Part shown: one piece after another, positions 10,934-21,927 of the stretch | Numbering within the stretch: position 1 is the stretch's first letter | How the letters are laid out: each line of letters opens with the position of its first letter | Origin: Alnus glutinosa | Taxonomy: Eukaryota; Streptophyta; Magnoliopsida; Fagales; Betulaceae | Length of the DNA stretch: 64,000 bases | Direction: 5' to 3' | NCBI RefSeq assembly: GCF_958979055.1 | Contig: NC_084888.1 | Span: 5,226,001 to 5,290,000, forward strand | Translations under genes and position numbers: made by a program | The notes under the pieces: model-generated | Database searches by the model: none | Told to the model about the DNA's origin: nothing | The model's input: only the letters and a program-made list of their open reading frames with translations

Positions 10934-12863
10934 TTTAGGGTTTTGAATTTAGGCTCTATATTTGCTATTAAGATGACTTTAGCCTCTAGCTTATGTGTTT
11001 TTATCAGTTTATCAATATGAAACACTCAATGAGTGATTTTCTATCCCTTTTGTCTCGATTTTTTGATAGAATTTTGGTTTGAGAAGAATTATGATTCTAT
11101 TGTTGTTTGCTATTGCAAACCCACTACGCTACTCTACATTAGTTGGTATCAGAGCCCAACAACTTTCCTGCCATGGTGTGAAGAAAACGCGACGGAGGAA
11201 ACATATATGCAATTTTTTATGTTGTGCATGAGCGCAAAGAAACAACACATGATGAATGACTGGTGATTCGTTCGCAACACGTGGATGAGCAATTTGTTGC
11301 ACGATCTAAGCAACTGATGGAGCAAATTATAGCCTTATCCAACCAACTTGACGCCATGGATGTTGCCAATGTTTGTTGCCATCAACCAACTCCACGTATC
11401 GTGGATGAGGATGATGTGGTTACCTTTAGTGAGGCGCGATCTCAACGGAAAAAGGTACGGTTTGACACGCAGAGTCCGCAGTGGGCCCACTTTAACTGTT
11501 ATTTGCAAGCCTCAAATTCATCTACAAAATCCATCTTATGTGGAGGAGGAAGATGGATTTCTTGATGAAGAGTTCCAAGAAGACGAGTTTTTTAAATAAG
11601 GAGTTCAAACATAGAAATGTTCATGAAGATGTTGGAGATCATTCACAATGATTCGTGGATTGGGATTCTCCACCAATCTATGATACCGATATCAATGATA
11701 GAGATCTTGTGAGAGGTCGTTCTTTGTCATATGATTAAGAGGAAAAATTTGTAGTAAATTGGGTCTCTTCACTAATTTATGGCATCTATTATGAGAAAAA
11801 AGAACCGTTGGAAAAAGTAAATTTAATTCTAAGATAATATTGAAAATTTTGTTAATGAGAATTCTATACATCATGTGCTCGATGAAATCCCCAAAAGTGA
11901 AGTCTTTAATTTGGAAGTTAACGAAGTTGATTTCCTTGGGGTAAAAAATATTTTATCAAATTCCCTTGATGCGAATGTTTTTTATGAGAGTTCTATATAT
12001 CACATGTTTGATGAAAGCTCTAAAAGTGAAGTCTTTAATTTGGATGTTAACAAAGTTGATTTATTTGGGGTAGAAAATATTTTATCAAGTTCTCTTGATG
12101 CTAGTACTTTTGATGATTTTTATGCGGAGAAGAATTTTATGTTTAAAAGTGAAGAGATCGTTGATCCCTTTTAGGAGATATTAATGACGTACGAATAGGA
12201 GAAGATGTGTGACAATTGTGTGAAGCTAGAGTTCAATCTTTGAATCTAGTATGAAAAGTTTTCAAGTTGACTATCGCAGTCTTGTGGTAATTAGTGAAGT
12301 ATTATTTCTTGTGGGATGTTACATTATTTTGCTTTTGAAGAGAAAGTGATGGAATTGATTGATTGTGCATAGAATCATCTGAATTCAAAGATGAATTCTC
12401 TCAAAGCTGGTGAGAATGATGCGCGCTAGTTTTATCAGTTTTTTTGTTAAACTCATTTTACTTAAATCATATATTTTGATTCCGACATCGGATTGAGACA
12501 AAATTAGTGTCTTTGAAAAGCTTATTCAAAGAACTACAATCTTGTATTTCATAAAAATTTCTTAATTCCAATGTTTACAAAGAAAAAAGTGTCATTTTAT
12601 ATTATTAGTACTTCAAAGTGTTTTTATTTCGTTTTTTTTTTTTCATTATTATTTTTTAGGGTTTTGAATTTAGACTCTATATAAGCCTATTAAGATGACT
12701 TTAGTGTCCAGCTTACGTATTTTTATCATTTTATCAATATAAAACACTCAATGAGTTATTTTCTATCCCTTTTATTTCTATTCCTTGATAGAATTTTAAT
12801 TTGAGAAGAATTGTGATTATATTGTTTTTTGCTATTGCGAACTCACTAGGTCATCCTGCATCT
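10671..12863 (+). mobile_element. Non-autonomous LTR retrotransposon fossil (LARD/TRIM-like)
   Basis: Two direct repeats of about 450-470 bp, 10671-11140 and 12417-12863, both starting TGATG, act as LTRs. Right after the first is a primer-binding site complementary to initiator tRNA-Met (TGGTATCAGAGCCC, 11144-11157). The 5-bp words CCAAT at 10666-10670 and 12864-12868 look like the target-site duplication. The internal 1.3 kb has no recognisable reverse transcriptase, integrase or protease, only short frames, including a tandemly repeated acidic module (about 11875-12130). The LTRs differ by many substitutions and indels (roughly 85% alike by eye), so the insertion is moderately old. It sits just downstream of SDR copy 2 and is treated as a non-coding fossil. 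Confidence 0.8.
10899..10931. repeat. (ATT)n microsatellite in the left LTR
   Basis: About ten ATT units inside the left LTR of the 10671-12863 element. The right LTR has only a short TTATTATT at the matching position, so the repeat expanded after insertion. Confidence 0.85.
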
Positions 12864-13481
12864 CCAATGCCATGTAAGTCAAAGACCCTCAAAATCAAGA
12901 GAGAGAAACAATACTAGCTTTTCCAGACTCCAGATTTGTATATGGATCACCACGGAAAATTACTTGTTTAGATATATCACAAAGCATATATATGCCTCGA
13001 TCGGTGATCCATGACTGAGGAAGGGGAAAAAAAAAAAAACAGAAGGGAAAAAGAGCAAGAATTTAAAACACTACTTGGCATTAACAAGTTCCTTTGGTCG
13101 GCTCTGACAGAGACGTAACATATATTATATTTTGTTGATTGGAGTAAATGATTGATAAAAGCCAAAAACACATTCTCTTAAGTGATTCTCTTAAGAAAGG
13201 ACCGAGTGGCCAACCTTCACAAGATGACAATTAAAAGAATCTTCCGATCAGGAGATGTTCTTATAGGTTAACAAAGGCATCCAGCTTGGTGTTTCTATCC
13301 TGCTGAAGTGTTTTTTTTTGTCTCTTTGCGTTGGAATGAAAATCTTTTTCATCCAAAAAAGAGTGTCAGACTCAGAGTGGGTAGAAGGGTAGGTAACAAT
13401 ACAAACTCAAGCCATACCTCTTCTTCTTTAATAGTGCTTCCACTTATATATATATCAGAGCGTCCCAACTTTCCATCGTCA
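12864..13481 (+). promoter_or_regulatory. 5' flank of SDR copy 3
   Basis: No gene is seen. From about 13195 the sequence parallels the 5' flank of copy 4 (AAGGACCGAG..GGC, CTTCACAAGATGACAA) and, near 13385-13440, carries words shared with the remnant at 21868-21905 (GGTAGGTAACAATACAAACT) and the common CTTCTTCTTTAATAGTGCTT just before the start codons of all copies. These conserved blocks are the best promoter/5' UTR candidates; a TATA-like ATATATATAT lies at 13445-13455. Confidence 0.5.
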
Positions 13482-16400
13482 ATGGCAGAAGCAACAGAGA
13501 GGTAAACGGTTTGCTTCAATTCTTCTTTCATGGTGTTTACGTGACAGCATGACAATTAACCTGGCCTGCATAGTTTTTCACTCTCTTATGATTTTCAGGT
13601 ATGCAGTAGTTACAGGGTCAAATAAGGGGATTGGGTTTGGAATATGCAGGCAGCTCGCCTCAAATGGGGCCGTGACAGTGTTAACTGCTATAGATGAGAA
13701 GCTGGGCCTTGAAGCTGTTGAAAAGCTGAAAGAGTGTGGGGCATCTGATGAGCATGTGGTATTTCATCAGCTTGATGTGACTGACCCTGCTAGTATAGCT
13801 TCTCTCGCAGATTTCATTAAAACCAAATTTGGGAAGCTTGATATATTGGTACGATAGAAAAAATTAAATTATTAAAATTCTTTTCATCCTTTGTTTTCTA
13901 TTTCGTTTGTACTGGCGTGGCGCGCGCGCGTGGATTGAGATTGGGCACCGGATGCAGTGTATTTTATTTGGGTGATCCATTTAATATGAACAACTCATAT
14001 CATGACAGCAAAAAAAAAATAAAAATAAAAATAAAAAATTCTTGGAGTACTAAGGGGTGGCTGTTGGGATGGTTCGAAATTCCATCACCCTTTTTGTCAA
14101 ATGACGTCGTTCAACCACTCTAAACCTGCCATTTGAATGGCCGAACTATCTTAAACCGGTCAAATGGGGTGGCTGAACCACCTACTTGCCAAAGGAGATA
14201 GCCAAACCACATAAGGGGTTAGTTTGGCACCTTCACAACCATCCCTAAATACTTGAGGCCAGCTTTTTTTTTTATTTGTTATCATGATCTTGACCATTCA
14301 TTTTAAATGAGCGACCTAAATAAAATATATTGCTCGTATTCTGCATTTTGTTCAATGTTGTCAACAAAAGGCATTAATGCTAAAATCGGCTTAAAAAATT
14401 GATTTGCATTTAGAAGATTGCTCTTCTGATCATAATCCATTCTTATTTACGTGAAATGAGGAAGAAAAAAAATGATGTAGGTAGTAAAGTTACAAGGAGA
14501 TAGAGATTCTCGAAAATGCTATCCATAAGTTTTCTTGTTCATGATTTTGTTTCTTGTTGAATTTTCAAGACACAATAAATGATGACAAATCTTAAATTCT
14601 TTGCAGGTTAACAATGCAGGGATTCCTGGAGCTGTAATAGATGGTGATGCTTTAGCAGCTTCAGATGTTGGTAAGGTAAGTTTTGTAAATATGATATGCT
14701 TTTTCTCGGGTTAATAACATTTTGTTCCCTGAAATTACTTTTTGTTAATCACTAGTTATTCCAACATCTTAAGTTGAAGAAATAGTGAATTTAATCACTT
14801 AATTAATATTATAATACCCCTACTTACATGTGAGTTCAACTCTCCTTCAATAAATGAAGCTTAACATGTAGAATATTTAACGAGTTAGAAGGTGAATTGT
14901 ATAGTTAGGATTCGAATTCAAAATCTCTGCGGTGATACTATGTTAATTTTTTTCCTATTATCTTAAGTTTTTAGGATAATTAATTAATAATTTAACATGC
15001 TATCAAGGTAGAAGTTAGGTCTTGAGTTCGAATGTTAACTCTACAATTTAGCTTTTATTTCAGTTAAACAATAAATTAGGTCCAACACTTCTCGTTCTCA
15101 ATCTTCAAACTACTGCAATCAATCTTCAATTTTAAGCAGAGAGGTAATGAGTCTTTTCCACTTCTCTCTTTTCTGGAGACAGAATCTCTCCCTTCTAAAA
15201 GTTGAAGCTTTTCCTTCTTGTGAGACTCTATAAGGGAGGAGGGATGGCCCATTTTCAGTCCCTCCTCCTTTCCCCCCTTCCTCGTCCTCTGTATGTTCTC
15301 TTTCTATGTGTTCTTTCTTTTGTTTGGCTCCTCTTCTTCCGTAAATTGCATTATCGACATCTTCACCATTGTCTTGCCATACTACCTCTTCCAGTCTCTT
15401 ATCATAGCCTCCGCCCGCTCCCTCCTGGTGGTTTACACTCGAGACAGATATGGAGCCCATATCGTGGTGCTTTCAAGACAAATTTGTCCTCCTCTATCAA
15501 TCTCGCCCACCGACGCACATCGCCATCATCTTCCTCGACCCCTCTGCTCTTTTTCGCTGTACTCTGTGTCTCAACACGTTCTCAATGCACCAGAGCGTGG
15601 ATCTCACACGGCTGCTAGTGCACCCGTTGCTCGTCCCGTCGCCACTATCCTTTTTTTTTTTTTTTTTTTTTTTTTGTGTATGTGTGTGTGTGTGTGTCTA
15701 TTTCATTATGTTATGTGGGTTTTAGTCTTCCTGTTCCATTGTTGTTTTTGTTTCTTGTGGAGACTTATGTTACAAGAGGTTCATCTCTCCTCTTCAAGTA
15801 ATCCAGTTCGGTTATGGTAACTAATCCAATTCAGTTATGGTAGTGCCTCTTCCTCAACAACCTCCTTATGGTGATTGTTATAGCTTCCTAGCGAGCCCTC
15901 GGGAAAGGTTGAGGAACCTTTTGAGATTTGTGTCCCTTTCTGTGTAACGACCCACCGTACCACAATGATATAATATTGTCCACTTTTAACTTTCCCAAAC
16001 CAGACTTCCCAGGAGGTCACCCATCCTAGTACTACTCTCGCAGAAGCACGCTTAAGTTAGCTTAACTACGGAATTTTGATAGGTTCATGACTATCACGGC
16101 TTTAAAATGCATTGTGTCAAAAATGATGCGTTTATACATATAAGCACATCCTTATTCCCAGGCGATGTGGGATGTCACATTTCGTGCCCCTTTTGCTTTA
16201 GTTACAGTATTAGACGGTCAATTTCTTGGCTTTTTTTACCCAAGATACAGAGGATCGAGTCATTTTTTTGCCAATTTCCTATTATTTATTTGCAATTTCT
16301 GCACTTTATTTCTGTTTTAGGTCTTTTGTTGGGGAGCCCACCTGTTTCTTTGATTTTTTATTCCATGTAAAGTGACTTTCCCTAGTTGCTTATATATATA

Positions 16401-17539
16401 TAAGCCCTCTCAATTTCAAGTTTCAGCTACAACATCCTCTCTCCATCAAATTCTATTGTCAATTTCTAAAATTAGGCTTAATATACACCAAACCTAAATC
16501 TTTAATTTTTTTTAAAGTAGATGAAGACCCAAATATTAGAATTTTTTTTTCCCTAAGAAGGCCATGATTGTTTTTCTTTGATTTAGAATATATATATATA
16601 TTCTCTTATCGAGGGCCGGGCCATATATTTTTCCCTAGTTTTGGGGGCCATGTCCCCTGCCAGCCCCGGCCCTAGCTTTGCCATTGGTTAGACATTATTA
16701 TCTTGTTAATGCGCTTTGTGATCATTGTTGATGATTGGTAAGAAAGTAAGAAGAGATTTAAACTAAAAGTGCAAAAAGAGATGCTTAATTTACACCCATT
16801 AAGAGGCAAGTTCTTCTCATAATTGATACAGGGAGGTGATAATGCCAAAATCGATTGGAGTAAAATAGGGACTGAAACTTACGAGTTAGCAGAAGAGTGC
16901 CTAAAAACAAACTACTATGGTGCCAAAAGAATGACTGAAGCACTGATTCCCCTCCTTCACTTATCCGATTCACCAAGGATTGCCAATGTTTCCTCTTCCA
17001 TTGGGCAGTTAAAGGTATGAAACTACTACTACAAATAAATTTTTGGTTAATTTGAATTTAAAGTACGTTGATGATTCAACTTGAAACTGGGTTGCTTAAA
17101 GAAGATACATGCATGTCAATCAATAAAACAAAAGTTTTTTTTTGTTATGGTGTTTTAGAACATACCAAATGAATGGGCTAAAGGAGTGTTAGGTGATGCT
17201 GAAAGCCTTACAGAAGAAAGAGTGGATGAGGTATTGAGTGAATTTCTTCAAGATTTTAAAGAGGGTTCCTTGGAAACCAAAGGCTGGCCTTGTTATATCT
17301 CTGCCTACATAGTTTCAAAAGCAGCTCTGAATGCCTACACAAGAATTGTGGCCAACAAGTACCCATCCTTTCGGGCCAACTGCGTTTGCCCTGGCTATGT
17401 CAAGACAGATATAAACCATAACGCTGGCTTCTTGACTATTGACGAAGGTGCTGAAAGTGCTGTAAGGTTAGCGCTGCTGCCCAACGATGGTCCTTCTGGC
17501 CACTTCTTTTCTCGGAATGAAGTGTCAACTTTTTATTAA
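13482..17539 (+). CDS. SDR copy 3: carbonyl reductase / neomenthol dehydrogenase-like
   Basis: Exons 13482-13501, 13599-13848, 14607-14675, 16832-17014 and 17159-17539 give 300 residues. All SDR landmarks are intact: TGSNKGIG (12-19), NNAG (92-95), Asn140, the NVSS serines and YIVSK (Tyr224/Lys228). It differs from copies 2 and 4 in exon 2 (TAIDEKLG for [13 protein letters not shown] for DVADP) and in its promoter and intron 1, so it is the most separate of the complete copies. The Arg of TARD commonly contacts the NADP phosphate region in CBR1-like enzymes, so the Ile here could weaken NADPH preference; that is inference. Intron 3 (14676-16831) carries an unclassified insert and a Cassandra-like LTR. 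The 3' UTR holds a 136-bp MITE. Expected role: ketone reduction, substrate unknown. Confidence 0.87.
13970..14330. mobile_element. MITE-like inverted-repeat element in SDR3 intron 2
   Basis: Weak inverted ends (CCATTTAATATGAAC..TCATATCATGACAGC against TTATCATGATCTTGACCATTCATTTTAAATG) enclose a block of GGGGTGGCTG / GGCCGAACTA / CCGGTCAAATGG repeats (14050-14230). No coding sequence. The GC-rich block resembles those in the elements at 127-948, 7831-8504, 18035-18591 and 54610-55388. Confidence 0.55.
15090..15830. other. Unclassified pyrimidine-rich insert in SDR3 intron 3
   Basis: C/T-rich sequence with several overlapping open frames on both strands (for example about 15293-15820), none with a recognisable domain, and a T/TG tract at 15651-15697. 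Its base composition is unlike the surrounding intron. It could be the 5' region of a LINE or a non-coding part of an LTR element, but no diagnostic end was found. Confidence 0.35.
15943..16179 (-). mobile_element. Cassandra-like solo LTR with 5S rRNA-like segment
   Basis: About 237 bp running from TGTAACGACC to GATGTCACA, the same ends as the LTRs of the Cassandra element at 22255-22846. In the middle is sequence complementary to 5S rRNA (CCCAGGAGGTCACCCATCCTAGTACTACTCTCG, given here as two parts: CCCAGGAGGTCACCC then ATCCTAGTACTACTCTCG). No partner LTR or internal domain is adjacent, so it is a solo LTR or fragment. It is more diverged than the complete copy, hence older. Flanks (TTCTG / TTTCG) are not a clean duplication. 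Confidence 0.8.
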
Positions 17540-17680
17540 AGATTATCCGTTTCTGCACTTTTCCTTTCATTTGATTCTCAATGTGTAATAAGTTACTTGA
17601 AGATCGACCAATGTGTGTAACTTTATGTCATATAGTGTGTGCAGTAAGCAAGTTTTTCATTTCGTGTATGTCATGTCAAA

Positions 17681-17816
17681 GGGATTTGATTCCTGCACTA
17701 CACTATCACAATAAGTGCACAACAACCTCTCACATGAGGGTGGATTTCATAGTCCACCCTCATGTGAGGGGTTGTTGTGCACTTGTTGTGTTGGTGTTGT
17801 AAATCTAATATTTTCC
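17681..17816. mobile_element. 136-bp hairpin MITE with 9-bp target duplication in SDR3 3' UTR
   Basis: The element starts GGGATTTGATTCC and ends ATTTTCCC. Its arms (17692-17744 and 17753-17803) form a near-perfect hairpin with an 8-nt loop. It is flanked by CATGTCAAA at 17672-17680 and 17817-17825. SDR copies 1 and 2 have a single CATGTCAAA at the same place in their 3' flanks (near 4030 and 10426), the empty site. The 9-bp duplication fits the Mutator superfamily. If transcribed with the gene it would give a strong hairpin in the 3' UTR. Confidence 0.88.
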
Positions 17817-18034
17817 CATGTCAAATATATGCCTTTTCTGAATGCAACTTTTAAGAATGTTTCTGATTTTGCCGAGTCTTTTGGTATAACTTGAATAAAC
17901 AGAGGACATCTGTGAACAAATCACATGGCTAGTTGTTAGAATATGAATTAACACCCGACAACGCCAACCGGCCAAACGCACCCAATCGGAACCAAAAAAG
18001 AGAAAAGAAAAGAAAATGGGAAAAAAAAAAGAAG

Positions 18035-18591
18035 TTAATATTTCATTGGTACCTAAGTTTTAAGTATTTTTAAATTTAGTACCTGAGTTTTCATATATAT
18101 CATAGGTGGTACTTGAGTTAGAGATAAAAACTCATTTAATATCTCTGTTAGATTTTCCGTCCAAATTTTAACGGCTCGCCATGTCTCAACTGTTGAGGTT
18201 GACACGTGACACTATATAAAAAATAAAATAAAATAAAAATCTTTAAAAAAATTAAAAAAATGAAAAAAAAAAAAAAAAAAAAAAAAAGAAGAAGAAGAAG
18301 AGAGGTGGCTCCTTGGCCGCCCACCCCTCTTCTTTTTCTTTTTTAGTTTATTTTTAAATTTTATTATTTTTTAAAAAAAATTATTATTTTTATATTTTCT
18401 TTTTTATATAGTGTTACATGTCAACCTCAGATGTTAATAACTGACGAGCCATTAAAATTTGGATAGAAAGTCTAACAGACGTACCGAATAGGTTTTTACC
18501 CCTAACTCAGGTATCACCTATGATATAAATGAAAACTCAAGTATTAAATTTAAAAACGCTTAAAATTAAAGTACCAATGAAATATTTAACC
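18035..18591. mobile_element. TIR element upstream of SDR copy 4 (~557 bp)
   Basis: The left end (GTTAATATTTCATTGGTACC) is mirrored by GGTACTTTAATTTTAAGC-type sequence at 18565-18591, with inversion extending over about 170 bp. It is related to the element at 127-948 (shared CCGTCCAAA..TTAACGG and GACACGTG words). The core is an A tract and a short GGTGGC/CCGCCCACC block (18303-18330). No coding capacity. It lies about 280 bp from the SDR4 start. Confidence 0.75.
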
Positions 18592-18869
18592 CAAAAAATA
18601 AATAAATTGACGTCATTTAGAGAGCGAAATCTGACATGTTAAAGGCCGGGTCAAAGAAAAGGACCGAGCGGCTAATTAACCTTCACAAGATGACAAGAAG
18701 GCTTGAGGAGTCAACGAAATTCAAAATAATTGTAAGAGATGCTCTTTTATATGTTTTCTTTTCCTGCAAATGTTAACAAACTCGATCAAGCCACCGTCAA
18801 CACATAACATTAGCCTTCTTCTTTAATAGTGCTTTTCACTTATCACAGTGTTCCGACTCTCCATCATCA

Positions 18870-19478
18870 ATGGCAGAAGCAACAAAGAGGTGGTTTGCTT
18901 CTTCTTCCATGGTGTTCACGTGACAGCATGACAACCTGCATAGTTTTTTACTTTCTGTCTTTCTCTCTCTATATTCGTTTTAAAAATTTTGGGACCGTCT
19001 TTTAATTTTTTGTTTTTCAGGTATGCAGTTGTTACAGGATCAAATAAGGGGATTGGGTTTGGAATATGCAGGCAGCTGGCCTCAAATGGGGTGGTGACTG
19101 TGGTAACTGCTAGAGATGAGAAAAGGGGCCTTGAAGCTGTTGAAAAGCTCAAAGAGTGTGGGGTATCTGATGAGCATGTTGTATTTCATCAGCTTGATGT
19201 GGCTGACCCTGCTAGTATAGCTTCTCTTGCAGATTTCATCAAAATCAAATATGGGAAGCTTGATATATTGGTACGATTGAGAGTCAACTTACTAAAAATC
19301 TTCTCTTTCTTTTGTTTCTTGTTTATTTTGTACAATTAACATGTATTTGTCGTTCATTAAAATTTAAAATTTTGATGTGATTGGTCAGTTATAAGGAGAT
19401 ATATAAGTTTTCTTGTTCACGATTCTGGTTTTTTGTTGAATTTACAAAACAGAATGAATGATAACAAACGTTAATTAA

Positions 19479-19538
<60 letters not shown>

Positions 19539-21128
19539 ATATATATATATATATATATATATGCAGGTCAACAATGCAGGGATTTCTGGAGGTATAATAG
19601 ATAGTGATGCTTTTGCAGCTGCGGGTGGTGGTAAGGTAAGTTTTCCAAGTATGATCTGTTTTTATTTCTTCTTTTCGATCTTAAGCGCTAAAAGAGATGC
19701 TTTATATCCATTATATATATATTGTCCAACCAAAACCCTCTTGTAGGTTGCTAGTAAATAATCTAGTAAAATTCCCAAGCCGGAAGAGAAATAATAATAA
19801 AAAAAAATAAAAAAATAAAAAAATAAAGTCTTATGGAATTAATCTTACATGAGAGAAAACCCACGGGTGCCTCTTGTACGTAAATTAATCTTACAAGAGA
19901 GATGCTTGATGGAATTAATCTGGTAAATTTCCAACAATGGTGCCTCTTGATCTACATTCCAGGCTTCAAGGAGTAATATATGGACCCTCAACGATAGCAC
20001 TTCGGCTGGGTTTTACCCGAATTGTTAGCAATTCGGGCAGCCTAAATGCAAAGATCCCTATCGATCCGTCCTACAATTGGGGTTCAAGTGGCTAAATAAT
20101 GTTGGAGGGCACATTGTGATGATCCTATCAATGGTGATTTCTTTCTTGAGGGTGTTGATCTCAAGGGAAACAGCCTATTGGGAGAGTGTAAGAGACAAGG
20201 TGCAACTCCTAGGAGTACTTGTACATGTTTGTGTACATTATTCTTAAAGAAAGGATCTAGCTGGCTAGTGTGCGAGGATGCAAACTATTATGATGTGATC
20301 ACCCATGGCCATGACAAACCATCACATTGTCTGCCTACCATTTTCTTTCTACAAATAGCTTGGAAGTGCTGAATAATTAATAACTAGTTAATTAGAGGAG
20401 TGAGCATAAATTAAGCAACTCTTATTAATGCAGGAAGGTGCCATAATCGACTGGAATAAAATAACGACTCACACTTATGAGTTAGCTGAAGATTGCGTGA
20501 TGACAAACTACTATGGCGCCAAAAGAATGATTGAAGCACTTCTTCCCCTCCTCCATTTATCCAATTCACCAAGGATAGTCAATGTTTCCTCTTTCATGGG
20601 GCAGTTACGGGTATGAAACTAGTACAAATATATTTCTGCCACCCTAAGCATGAATTAAAGTAGCTAGCTAGATTCATGTTTTGCCATATATGATTTGTTT
20701 TCAAAATCCCTTCAATCAAACACAAGTTTTTTCTTCTGCTGTTTTAGAACATACCAAATGAATGGGCTAAAGGAGTGTTAGGTGATGCTGACAACCTTAC
20801 AGAAGAAAGAGTGGATGAGGTCTTGAGTGAATTCCTGAAAGATTTTAAGGAAGGCTCCTTGGAAACCAAAGGGTGGCCTGGTTTTGTGCCTGCCTATAAA
20901 GTTTCAAAAGCGGCTCTAAATGCCTACACAAGAATCGTGGCCAACAAGTACCCATCTTTCCATGTCAATTGCGTCTGCCCTGGCTTTGTCAAGACAGATA
21001 TAAACCTCAACACTGGCTTGTTGACTAGTGATGAAGGTGCTGAAAGTGCTGTAAAGTTAGCGCTGCTGCCCAACGAAGGTCCTTCTGGCGTATTCTTTGA
21101 ACAAAATAAAGTGTCAACTTTTGATTAA
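18870..21128 (+). CDS. SDR copy 4: carbonyl reductase / neomenthol dehydrogenase-like
   Basis: Exons 18870-18889, 19021-19270, 19567-19635, 20434-20610 and 20748-21128 give 298 residues; exon 4 is two codons shorter than in the sisters (GAIIDW for GENAKIDW). Landmarks: TGSNKGIG (12-19), NNAG (92-95), Asn138 in TNYYG, NVSSFMG, and YKVSK with Tyr222/Lys226. Exons 1-2, intron 1 and the 5' flank are almost identical to copy 2 (two residue changes in exon 2), yet exons 3-5 differ from copy 2 at more than twenty residues, which suggests gene conversion or unequal crossing-over. Intron 2 ends in long TC and TA repeats directly before the exon 3 acceptor. Likely an NADPH-dependent carbonyl reductase; substrate unknown. 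Confidence 0.88.
19482..19562. repeat. Compound (TC)n-(TA)n microsatellite at an intron 2 acceptor
   Basis: About 27 TC units (19482-19535) followed by about 12 TA units run up to the ATGCAG acceptor of SDR4 exon 3 at 19566. The TC run forms an unusually long polypyrimidine tract, set back from the AG by the TA block. Confidence 0.9.
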
Positions 21129-21867
21129 AGAATATTATTATCCATTTCTTCAGCTTCTCACTAAGAGAATAAATTGATACTGCATGGATATTGAATGAAT
21201 GTGCTCTTTTCCTTGCCTACTCTACTTTCTGTCTTGAGTCTCAACATGATAAGCTGTTTGCAAGCCAATGTACAACACAACTTTCTTGCTTTGTCGGCGG
21301 GTTACATTTTCCTATTCAAAATTGTCTTAGTGATTTTTTTTTTTTTTTTTTTCCTATTCAAATATGGAAAAATAGAAAAATTACAAAAGATGATCTTTTT
21401 CCGTCCTTAATCTGATAGAGGAAATGAAAAGTGAAATAGGGAGAATGCTTCCGAACACAGGGTGGCTGGGAAACGACCCAATCCAGCTACAAGGTGTGTG
21501 TCAAGATTAGCACATTTAGATATCTTAAGAACACTCCAAACATTTATGGAATGCAATTGAACAAAAGAGTAAAAAATTATTGGTGCAGAAATTCAGTTTG
21601 AGAAAAGCAAAGGATCCTTCAAAGCCAGAATAATGAGAAGAGAGTCTCCTTTAATGATCGGGGGAGCAGCCCATTCAGACAGCTAATCTTGAGGCCAATA
21701 AGGCTGCATGGGCTTCACCCATCAAGGCATGCATAGGGTGCAACTTCAGAGTATTGACTGCTAGGAAATCTCCTTAGTGATCTCGGAGAAGGCTTCAGAA
21801 GTCAACAAACTAAATTCATAATGGAATCTGCAACGGTACGTCAACAAAGGTGGCTCATAAAGCCGCA
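21129..21867. other. 3' flank of SDR copy 4, no gene seen
   Basis: The SDR4 3' UTR here no longer resembles those of copies 1-3. A T tract lies at 21333-21352. The rest is unremarkable, with no domain, repeat boundary or RNA gene that I can support. Confidence 0.45.
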
Positions 21868-21927
21868 GGAGGTAGGTAACAATACAAACTTAAGCCAACT
21901 GTGACGATTCGTTTTTTTTTTTTTTGG

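Noticed and set aside
11144-11157. tRNA-Met-like sequence
   Set aside because: Only the short primer-binding complement is present, next to an LTR. No cloverleaf can be formed. The same holds for 22610-22623.
15202-15820. Overlapping open frames of 90-175 codons on both strands
   Set aside because: They lie in SDR3 intron 3 within C/T-rich sequence, overlap in several frames, and have no recognisable motif.
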